From positions 1,984,001-2,048,000 of the forward strand of contig JBBELK010000001.1 of NCBI GenBank assembly GCA_037783545.1: a DNA stretch of 64,000 bases, in the 5' to 3' direction. This document shows positions 55,768-64,000 of the stretch, piece after piece (position 1 is the stretch's first letter; the number at the start of each line of letters is the position of its first letter). The notes under the pieces were generated by a model. It saw only the letters and a list, made by a program, of their open reading frames with translations, ran no database searches and had not been told where the DNA came from. Both the position numbers and the translations under genes were made by a program. Source of the DNA: Henricia sp. BOLD:AAB3569. Its lineage: Eukaryota; Echinodermata; Asteroidea; Spinulosida; Echinasteridae.

Positions 55768-56420
55768 TTGTCTACCTAATCAGCGTTTCAGAAATCCCGA
55801 AAATTCCTTTTGCTTGCCCTTTTGCTTGCGATTTACCGGTATCCACTTGAAAAGGAAATTTGAAAAGAATTGCGTTATATTAGCCGGCTAGAGGGATATG
55901 TGGACTATCGAAAAAGGTGCAAATGCTTTTATTTGGTACCAAGAATGTAAAAATCCGTCAAGGACAAGGTATAACATAATGCCAGTCGATTAAAAATAAT
56001 AAATAATAAAAGACAGGCCCCGGGCCTGTCTTTTAATCGACGGGGTTATGAATGAACATATGTGCGTGTACGTGTGTACATTGTACACATAGGCCTACAT
56101 GTACTATGTTAGTATGTACATGAACGTACATGCATGTACAACATGTGAAGCCATTTCAAGAAAAAGGCTAGCATCTCCTTTTAATTTTTTTTTTTTTTTT
56201 ACAGAGACGTGTAATTAGCTTTCTGTTAGCTTGTGTGAACCATGGATTTCTTCCTCCATGTGTGAACTATGTTTCCTGTATAGGCAACATAATTATGTAT
56301 TTGAGAGAATGTATCTTTATGTCATAAAGTGTAAACATGAATAAATTAGTTGTATGTACATGTACTCTCATCTATGGTACAAGCACTAAACCTTTTTTTT
56401 ATTATAAATTTACAAACAGC
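55768..56420. other. Upstream region of the sulfotransferase-like gene
   Basis: Contains a small hairpin AAAGACAGGCCCGGGGCC-like palindrome (56,008-56,041) and TACATG-type tracts (56,050-56,140). The pyrimidine-rich run with ACAG near 56,203 and a second TTTACAAACAG at 56,410-56,419 could be splice acceptors. No certain promoter. Confidence 0.4.
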
Positions 56421-56450
56421 CTCTGAAAATCCACAAGATCATCATACAAA

Positions 56451-57260
56451 ATGTTGAAATCAACACCCAAACGCATAGCACTGTGGACTCATCCGAGGTC
56501 CTTGTCCACTGCAATGGTAATGTGCTTTGGTAACTATGGCAATGTGGAAGTCTTCAACGAGATGTATGGAGGAGCTTTTGCGTTTGGTCCTGAAAAGGAG
56601 ATAGTCATACCTTTTCCTTTTCCATTCGAGGAGGACCTGACGTATGGGTCTGTGCTATCTCAGCTCCAGGCTCCGTATCCAGAAAAAGAACTTGTCTTTC
56701 TGAAGGACCACGCTGTTTCCCTCAACAGGAAATACAACCGGCTCCCTGCTGGTTTTGTGCACACGGTGCTCATCCGGGAACCAGTGCAGACGGTCATCTC
56801 CAATCACAAGATGGGTCTTAAAGGTGGGATGACAACGGATCAGTTTGCCCAGATGACCCAGCTGATGCTTGGCAAAGCACTTGGCTATGATCACTTGCTA
56901 GATCTCGTCGACTACGTCGAAGGCACACTTAAGCAACGAGTTGCTATTTTGGATGCGGACGACCTGCGACGCGACCCATCGAAGATGCTACGTGCGTTCT
57001 GCGAGGCCATTGGACTTCCCTTTCACGAGTCCCTGCTGAAGTGGGATCCTATTACTGATATACCCTGGCATATCCCAAAGTCATTGTTGGCGTTTAATAA
57101 GGCAAACGGAGCCTATGAAAATGCACTGAAAAGCCACGGTTGGATCACATCTGAGCCAAACATGCCAGACCTCTCCGATTTTCCCAAGACACTTACTTCT
57201 ATGATGGAAGATGCTAGACCATTTTATGAGAAGCTTCATGCCAAACGGTTGCAACCATAA
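56451..57260 (+). CDS. Sulfotransferase-like P-loop protein
   Basis: A 269-residue intact ORF. Residues 11-22 (LWTHPRSLSTAM) match the 5'-phosphosulfate-binding loop of PAPS-type sulfotransferases. Residues 106-117 (VLIREPVQTVIS) match the 3'-phosphate motif (R...S). Residues 164-191 (VAILDADDLRRDPSKMLRAF to GLPF) match the region before the dimerisation part. Length fits a single-domain cytosolic form; no signal peptide or membrane segment is seen. I recall similar proteins in marine invertebrates annotated as sulfotransferase-family or 'branched-chain aminotransferase-like'; substrate unknown. The ATG is the first after an in-frame TGA, with A at -3. TTTACAAACAG at 56,410-56,419 may be a 3' splice site, making this a terminal coding exon. 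Codon use is ordinary, and it is the only clean non-repeat gene here. Confidence 0.88.
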   Translation: MLKSTPKRIALWTHPRSLSTAMVMCFGNYGNVEVFNEMYGGAFAFGPEKEIVIPFPFPFEEDLTYGSVLSQLQAPYPEKELVFLKDHAVSLNRKYNRLPAGFVHTVLIREPVQTVISNHKMGLKGGMTTDQFAQMTQLMLGKALGYDHLLDLVDYVEGTLKQRVAILDADDLRRDPSKMLRAFCEAIGLPFHESLLKWDPITDIPWHIPKSLLAFNKANGAYENALKSHGWITSEPNMPDLSDFPKTLTSMMEDARPFYEKLHAKRLQP

Positions 57261-57407
57261 CCCTTCAGAGACCATATAGCAGCCACAAGGGGCCTTAAGC
57301 CTAACATACACAGTAGCCGTACAATGTGGCCACGAGCCCCACGACATTTGAATACTTTACATTCGCACGCTGTACTCGACACCTCAACGGTTTTAATTCT
57401 GTTTTAA

Positions 57408-57867
57408 AGGAGCGTGACCAGATTACATTTTTTCTTCCATACTTTTCCCAGGCTTACCTCATTGGTCCTGAGACTTTTGTATTAAACATCCGTCATATTT
57501 TTCTCATTACGAATCAGCAGGGTGTTCAACACACATATGCGTCTGCATAAAAATTAGGGACAGTTTCGACTTTAAAAAATGTTGGCGCAAAGCAGCCTAG
57601 TACCCTGGTTTTATTTACACGAAATCGCTACACAGCGCTATGCACCCGACTATGATTTTTTGCCGCTGGTGGCACTGTCGGCTCGTCATTTAGACTGGTT
57701 TTCGCTCCACGTATTCCACATACAACAAATGAATATGAGATTCATTCCTGGTACATGTATGTGGAGTATGTGGAGCGGGAACCACTCTACTCGCGATTAG
57801 CATCTCCGCACGAGTTCGTTTCAATGTTAGTTCAAAAATGGATCATTAAGAGTCTGGACACGCTCCA
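57408..57867. mobile_element. TTAA element in the 3' flank of the sulfotransferase-like gene
   Basis: 460 bp between TTAA (57,404-57,407) and TTAA (57,868-57,871), with ends AGGAGCGTGACCAGA and TCTGGACACGCTCCA. It carries a GCTCCACGTATTCCACATAC / GTATGTGGAGTATGTGGAGC hairpin shared with the large foldback arms at 5,770 and 7,230. It starts about 145 bp after the stop codon and may lie in the 3' UTR. Confidence 0.8.
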
Positions 57868-58189
57868 TTAAGTATATGTATTCATCAGCGTTCAATTGAT
57901 GTACCAATATGTATACATATGTAAAGATTTACTTATTTTTAGCCACTGACATTTTCAACTGACAAGGTATAACTCTGGCTTTATACACACGGAAATGCAT
58001 GGTCTCTAAATGGCCAACGGCAATCCTTAAATGGCCAACGCCAATGATTTTCCGTTTCGTCAAGATTTATTTTTATTTGAAAACTCTGAGAAATCTGCTT
58101 TTGTTTGAAATGCTCCCTGCATGAAGAAGAACTTAAGCCCTGTACAAGATGCAGAATTTTGATACAAATGTCCATTGGAAAATCTTGAC
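57868..58189. other. Unassigned noncoding stretch
   Basis: Contains two ATGGCCAACG(G/C)CAAT repeats near 58,010-58,045. No ORF of note and no polyadenylation signal clearly linked to the gene. Confidence 0.4.
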
Positions 58190-58268
58190 GCACTGGAAAA
58201 CAACTTGGCTCTCCTGGGAATCGAAAGGCGGACCTGCTTAATGTGCAGACGCTCTACCAATTGACAAC
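58190..58268 (-). repeat. tRNA-like sequence, probably SINE-derived
   Basis: The minus strand has GTCAATTGGTAGAGCGTCTG (A-box-like), an anticodon-like stem CTGC/GCAG with a 7-nt loop, and CTTTCGATTCCC (B-box with one change). The acceptor stem does not pair, so it is not a working tRNA. Confidence 0.5.
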
Positions 58269-58947
58269 TCTCACAGATGCCATCTTTGTAGGAAAAATGC
58301 TACTGCATATTAAACGCCATCAAATAATAACCACACGCACACCCTAGGAAATTTTCCAAACGCGCGCGTGTTGCTCGAAATTTTTTCGAAATACGGCGCA
58401 ACCGATACGCGTCACAAAAAAATTACGCTTATAATCCTAATGCACGTGACAATTTGTAGGAAGTAACGTCATTTGAACGTGATCAATTGAGCTACATGTA
58501 TGAAGCCAACTGGTACTCTCGAATCACGGTACAGCAGTTGTTCCCCACTGATTGAGATTAGCCATCACGTCGTGACAGAGGGATAAAAGTGATTTTGTGA
58601 ATTTTCAGTCATATGGAAAACATTTAGCTCTATATGAATATTTATCATTTTTAGATATATTTTTTCAAAATGTTTTATTTTTCCAAACCTTTAGTAACAT
58701 CAAATGTATTTTTATTACATGAATTTTATCAGTAAATCAATAACCAAAAAAATGTTGTAATTTTAGCTTCAACATCTTTTCAAAGTACATGTTTTGCTTG
58801 AAAATTTACCCAAAATGAAAGAAATGGGATGTAATGTAATTACATGTAACTTAAAATTATGGGGAAATCATGTCAGTAGACTTTTAAATTTTGATAAATG
58901 GCTAATTCTTTGGACGAGTCATAAATTGTTTGGAGAGATTGTGCATT
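58269..58947. other. AT-rich noncoding stretch
   Basis: No ORF, RNA gene or clear repeat recognised. Confidence 0.4.
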
Positions 58948-59284
58948 AGGCCAAACAAAATAAATGGTGTGTTTACGGTAACCCGACCTACCTGGATCTG
59001 TTTAGGCCAAATTGCCGACCTCAAACTTTTTATTTCCAATTTTCAAGTTGATAATTTTAAATGAGCACTCTTTGCAAAAATTTCCAACGAACATAACATT
59101 TTCTACACTTGTACATGAACATGGTTAATAGTGTTAATAGTGAGTTTCAAACATTGCAAAACGACAAGCAAATGTATGAACTGAAATGTAAAAACAAAAG
59201 ACAAAATAAAATTATTTTACTGCCTACCTACCTGGATTTTGTTTAGGCCGTTACCGTAAACACACCATTTATTTTGTTTGGCCT
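58948..59284. mobile_element. MITE with AGGCCAAACAAAATAAATGG ends
   Basis: The left end AGGCCAAACAAAATAAATGG continuing GTGTGTTTACGGTAAC is matched exactly in reverse complement at 59,249-59,284. A direct repeat CTACCTGGAT(C/T)...GTTTAGGCC lies inside each end. Target duplication unclear. Confidence 0.82.
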
Positions 59285-60972
59285 TATTAAAGGGGTCAAA
59301 ATATCCATTGTTGCTATGCAAATTATTTGCGGCAGCACCATGAGTAATGTCTCCTTTAAAGATGTGTGAGAAGAGAGAAGTGTGAGAGTGAGAAGTCAAC
59401 GTTTTAAACGGTGTACTCTGTTCGTCTTCACAAGAAAAACAGTTATAACCCTTTTTTGCAGTCGGTCCCAAATAATTATGTCTGTAGTTTTTAATCAGCA
59501 AAACATAGTTGCTTTGTGTATCATAACTTTGTTCAAAAAGCTTGTACTGTACATGTATATTTTTTTGGTTCTATACTCGGATTCAAAATTGTTATTTTGT
59601 TGCCTGTATTATTGCTTTTTCATCGAGCTACTTACATTATTTGTGTGGGCTGTAACTTTTTGTGTACATGTAGTTTTTAATCAGCAATACATTTTTTTTT
59701 GTTATTGTTAACTTTTTATATATTGTATGTTCAAAGAGCTTGTACTGTATATTTGTTTGTGCTTCAGACTAGTACTACATGTATATTTACTAAGATTTCA
59801 GAATAATTTTGAATAACTTTTGCTTTGAAAAAAAATCCATGCACATACACTGTGTATGCAACCAGATAGGTCTTACGCAGAAAGAGTAATGGCCGATAAT
59901 GTGATAGTGTTTTTTCAAAGGAAATTTATAAAATAAAAAAAATAACTTTTCAATAAAATCCATAGGGCTATTTCCTCACCGAATTTACACCTTTCAGGAG
60001 TTGGAATTTATTCCTCACTTTTTAAAGTCCCATTGTATCGTTTGCAACATTCTTATGAATTTCTGAAATAATGGCATAAGATTGTTGGTAACTAGCCAAA
60101 AGACATTTCAGCTAGCCTACATGTACATAGCTGGAGCAGTACTCAGAAATATGGAAATCCACACTTGGGTCTTAGATTAAATGTAAATACTTTTTAAAAA
60201 TGAGTGTACACTCTTTTTTAATATCTAGTATTTATATTCCTACAAAATTGTATCATTTTTGATGGAAAAAAAAAGGTGGTATTTTGTCATTGTCACTGCT
60301 TTCAGCACTGCATGACTGTTTCTTGTCAACCCATGAGGTAAAATTTGGAGTCATTGTTAATGATGTTAATAATACAATGGGTCCTACTCTTAAAATGTTC
60401 ACAATGAAAGACCAAGTAACTCTGTATACTGTATAATATGCCATTATACCATCTAGTAGGCTTGGGCGAATCCAGTCAACTCCGAAAAAGAATCACGATT
60501 CCATTTTTCACATTAACGTGTGTGCATACTTATGTTTAAGTGCGTGTACAGTACATTGACTGCATTATTGTACAGACGATGATCTAATTATTGGCACTAA
60601 ACATCCATGAAATAATGCCGGCCTGTGCCACGCCACACACGTTCCTAATGTGTGAATCATCAGAGGCTGGAAATTTAGTGAGTCGGCAAGTTATCCCTGG
60701 GAATTGAATCTAAATGAAAGGGAATCGATTCCTCAAAAATCTGGAATCGCGATTCCTAAGTGGAATCGCTTCTACTCGACTCCAACATGGAATCACCCAA
60801 GCCTAATCTAGAGGCGTCACAATTTGTTTATTTTCAGAAATAAATGGATTTAGCGGTAGCAGCTAATGGCCGCGGTGCTACATTCACTTTTTACAATAAG
60901 TGTCCAGTGTTCTCCCCTTGTTCATTTTTAATTCCCCTTTTTTAATTTTTAATTCTCCTTTTTCATTTTTAA
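59285..60972. other. AT-rich noncoding stretch
   Basis: Contains a direct repeat TGTA(G)TTTTTAATCAGCAA(A/T)AC and GAGCTTGTACTGTA words at about 59,480-59,760, and a short inverted pair (GGCTTGGGCGAATCC and complement) at about 60,461 and 60,795. No coding region recognised. Confidence 0.4.
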
Positions 60973-61399
60973 GTGAAAATGTCACCCTTTGTGTATTGCC
61001 AAGGTTACTGGGTCTACACTAATACCATTGAATTGTTTACCTGCGCTTCAGCAATGGACATTTCAGATTACCAGCGAATGTTTAGACCCAGTTATAGTAC
61101 CCTTGCAACTGTCCCACTGTAGTAGTCTATAGACAGCCTAAGTGTGACGTGGTTGCCATGGTAATTGGCTCTAAACATGGCTATCAGAAAAAAATACCAT
61201 TGCAAAAGCACAAGGACACAGTTTAGTGGTTTTTAGTGTAGACTACTAAAGTGTGACGTCAGTTGACATGGTAATTGGGTCTAAACATTCGCTGGTAATC
61301 TGAAACGTTCATTAATTGCTAAAGCACAGGGAAACGGTTCACTGGTTTTAGTGTAGACCCAGTAACCTTGGCAACACACAAAGGGTGCACGTTTTCACA
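60973..61399. mobile_element. Foldback MITE with GGTTACTGGGTCTACACTA arms
   Basis: The left arm (GTGAAAATGTCACCCTTTGT, GTTACTGGGTCTACACTA, CAGATTACCAGCGAATG) is mirrored on the right to 61,399. An inner pair uses GGTAATTGGCTCTAAACATG, related to the small MITEs at 19,975 and 38,892. Confidence 0.75.
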
Positions 61400-61771
61400 T
61401 GCTGAATCCACTGAATTATTAATTTGGGGGTGGGGGTTGTGTTGGATTTCTGCACTGGTATTTGGTACAATTAGTGTCAACCAATCAGTGACGAGCTTTT
61501 CACCGAAAGTGACCAGACTTTTTGGATGAGTATTTCCATCAGGTCTGGCATGTCTGCGCACAAGACTACTTTTGGAGTATGTGTATATTGGAGTATGTGT
61601 ATATTGGTTTTTATGCAAATTAATATCCATATTCACAACAAAAATTGATGTGTCGCTGAAAGAAATAATCCACTAAGCCATTAAAAAAATGTGTCCGATG
61701 ATGTATGGTTTATGCTTGTTTGCTTTTTCTTGCTTCGCATTCCTCAAAAGCTGTTATATCATTTGCAGTGA

Positions 61772-61883
61772 CAGTGGCGGATCCAGCCTCATTAAAATAC
61801 AGGAATACAATGGATTTCAGGGGGCTGTATCCCCCGCTTTTCCTTTGTATTCCTGTATTTTAATGAGGCTGGATCCGCCACTG
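61772..61883. mobile_element. 112-bp MITE, perfect 39-bp ends, 5-bp duplication AGTGA
   Basis: Starts CAGTGGCGGATCCAGCCTCA and ends with its complement; the arms 61,772-61,810 and 61,845-61,883 are exact. AGTGA flanks both sides (61,767-61,771; 61,884-61,888). It is a short relative of the elements at 47,038 and 54,675. Confidence 0.88.
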
Positions 61884-61888
61884 AGTGA

Positions 61889-62539
61889 ACCAAAAGTTTA
61901 CTAATTCATACCACATGAATTTATTCCTCTTTAAGATGGTGCTTTCTGTAAGAAATTAACCACTGAAGTGATGATGGTTTTTAAATACAAATGTTTGCGC
62001 GCACACTTGAGATGACGAAGGAGTTGCATTCGCAGTTTTAGAAGTGGCGCGGAGGTAAACCCCAAGGAGGGAAAACCCACACGGTCAAGTAGGGACATGC
62101 AAATCCAATCCACATACACGCCCCGGACTCGAAACCGTACCAAGCACATGGCAATCTATTTTTAAGGTTTCCTTGATCTAGCAAGAGCGCGCGACAGAGG
62201 GCGGGCGGGCTACTGTTTTATCAGTGTCACTTATCACTGCACTGCATGCTGTGCGTGTGATGTGCTGTATGAAATGCGTGACACTGACTGACAGATACCG
62301 TTTGGCATCGATTGATCTTTTGGACTTGTAAAGGCCTACTTGTTGTTCAAGTAAACGCCATTTCACAATTAGGCCCAACCTGAAGATTTTTGGTATCGTA
62401 AAATCCATTCGTCAGGGACGTCGGATCTCAATAATTCATCAAAACGAATGATGTAAACTAGTTTAGGTGAGGAGTCATGGGAGTACAGTGGCAATCGTCA
62501 ATCAGTAGCATCTATCATCATGTCTATGGATATGATGGT
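61889..62539. other. Unassigned noncoding stretch
   Basis: Short minus-strand ORFs (61,931-62,149 and 62,178-62,408) lack recognisable domains. No RNA gene seen. Confidence 0.4.
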
Positions 62540-63673
62540 CAGACAAGTCGACCGTTGAGACAACTCGACTTGAGACAAGTCGACCGTTGAGACAACTCGA
62601 CCGTTGAGACAACTCGACCGTTGAGACAACTCGACTCGAGACAAGTCGACCGCTGAGACAACTCAGCGGACACACTTAAATTTTGAAATTAAAATAACAT
62701 ATTTTATTTTCAAACAATAAAAACATGTCGACCAGTAGCTAAGATAATCTCAGCTCTTTTTTTATCATTTTTCATTGGGATGTGGTCTCTTAGCAGTAGA
62801 GCTGAGAGAAGTTATGAACATGAACACGCCATCACAAAAACAGGACAAAACAAATGTGTCATTTTCTCACCGTGACACCCTAATTCCCCCTAAAACTCAC
62901 CCAAACCTTGTCAGGCAAAACCCCTACGCAGGTCCTTGAGGGAAATAACCAGCCACGATGATTATTTTGCTAACAATTCCAGCAAAACAAACCGGTATGC
63001 TCACAGCCTAACCGTTGTCATGTTGTGTTTAAAAAGTCTATCTGCCTAGTCTGTGTACAAAGGAATACCGATGCGCATTGGTTACCAGACTTGACCTTAA
63101 CTTCTGGACGTTAAGGTCAAGTCTGGTAACCAATGCGCATTGGTATTCCTTTGTACACAGACTAGACACTTGGTTGTTTTTGAACAAGACAAAAACGGCT
63201 AGGCTGTGAGCATACCGGTTTGTTTTGCTGGAATTGTTGGCAAAATAATCATCGTGGCTGGTTATTTCCCTCAAGGACCTGCATAGGGGTTTTGCCTGAC
63301 AAGGTTTGGGTGAGTTTTAGGGGGAATTAGTGTGTCACGGTGAGAAAATGACACATTTGTTTTGTCCTGTTTTTGTGATGGCGTGTTCATGTTCATAACT
63401 TCTCTCAGCTCTACTGCTATAAGAGACCACATCCCAATGAAAAATGATAAAAAAAGAGCTGAGATTATCTTAGCTAGTCGACCAGAACGGCCGTGTCACT
63501 GAATGGGTAAGCACCATCACCTCCCCCCTTTTACTTGTCTCAACGGTCGACTTGTCTCAACGGTCGACTTGTCTTTCCATTTATCGCACATACGGTCGAG
63601 TTGTCTCAACGGTCGAGTTGTCTCAACGGTCGACTTGTCTCGAGTCGAGTTGTCTCAACAGTCGACTTGTCTG
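62540..63673. mobile_element. Foldback element with arms of 17-bp tandem repeats
   Basis: The left arm 62,540-62,665 is tandem GACAACTCGACCGTTGA-type units; the right arm 63,535-63,673 is the complement. Inner arms (CTTAGCAGTAGAGCTGAGAG, GTGTCATTTTCTCACCGTGA, AGGTCCTTGAGGGAAATAAC) pair over more than 300 bp to a centre near 63,105. The inner part is shared with 49,905-50,459, which lacks the tandem arms. No transposase. Confidence 0.82.
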
Positions 63674-63935
63674 ACGCCCCCTTCCGATGGTAGTACATGT
63701 AGTAGTACAGTCCGAATAGCTTTTGACGCTCATCCACAGATATCCATTAAAATCTAGATAAGAAACAGAGGCCGTGCGCGCATATATAACCGCGCCTCAT
63801 TACCATATAATTTATAGCCACCTTCATTTGCATACTTTTGAGACATTTGCATAGGCCTAACTATTTGCATAGTTTTGGGCAAAATTTTTCGGTGTTTTTC
63901 CGGTAAGGGGCCATCCATAAAGTACGTACGCACGG

Positions 63936-63966
63936 AGGGGGGGAGGGGGGGAGGGGGGGGGGGGGG
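63936..63966 (+). repeat. G-run tract
   Basis: GGAGGGGGGGAGGGGGGGAG followed by a longer G run. Four or more G tracts separated by single A could form a quadruplex; this is inference from the pattern. Confidence 0.75.
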
Positions 63967-64000
63967 CCAAGCCAATGCGTATGTACGCAAACCGAAAATG

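Noticed and set aside
61931-62408. Two minus-strand ORFs of 72 and 76 codons
   Set aside because: No motif or conservation evidence within the window.

Overview
The window is eukaryotic nuclear DNA from an animal. It has long C2H2 zinc-finger arrays with TGEKP-type linkers, one intact ORF with sulfotransferase-like motifs, large intergenic spaces, TACATG microsatellite tracts, tRNA-derived repeats, LINE fragments and a very dense load of inverted-repeat DNA transposons. By general character (TTAA and TA MITEs, foldback elements, zinc-finger expansions) I infer a marine invertebrate, possibly a deuterostome such as an echinoderm, hemichordate or amphioxus. No species can be fixed from the sequence.

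Layout. Bases 1-48,770 hold a tandem cluster of zinc-finger arrays, all on the minus strand: A (266-1,846), B1 (17,906-19,264), B2 (37,180-38,223), C (41,206-42,249), D (44,129-44,701) and E (47,092-48,315). Each is followed on the plus-strand side (5' of the gene) by a related module of decayed fingers. B1 and B2 sit at the ends of two tandem copies of one segment, about 5,470-20,350 and 20,682-39,260, near-identical over long stretches by eye. The copies differ by transposon insertions. Because each copy keeps the other's empty site, target-site duplications can be read directly for several element families: TTAA, a 9-bp MULE-like type, a 6-bp foldback type, another 6-bp type and a TA-like type.

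Every array shows damage at its 3' end or inside: nonsense codons at zinc-binding Cys codons (A, D), a 4-bp insertion (B1), a 1-bp insertion (B2), an in-frame deletion (A), a microsatellite-like hexamer in a CxxC (C) and a transposon insertion giving a chimeric tail (E). The arrays therefore look like a fast birth-and-death family in a transposon-rich locus. Whether any is translated is not shown.

From 48,770 to 56,400 the DNA is nearly all repeats: foldback elements whose arms are tandem 16-bp units, three 154-bp hairpins joined through TTAA, and a four-level nest of inverted-repeat elements. The one convincing conventional gene is at 56,451-57,260 (+), a 269-residue sulfotransferase-like protein with a TTAA element just 3' of its stop. 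The rest, to 64,000, is noncoding with scattered MITEs and one more foldback element with 17-bp repeat arms (62,540-63,673).

The most interesting signals are the 3.75-kb foldback 26,944-30,692, with an arrayed TGGTTTAYAAAY motif and a visible empty site; the set of unrelated TTAA elements; the MULE-like palindromes with 9-bp duplications; the tandem-repeat-armed foldbacks; and the shared 5' module and repeated breakage of the zinc-finger arrays.
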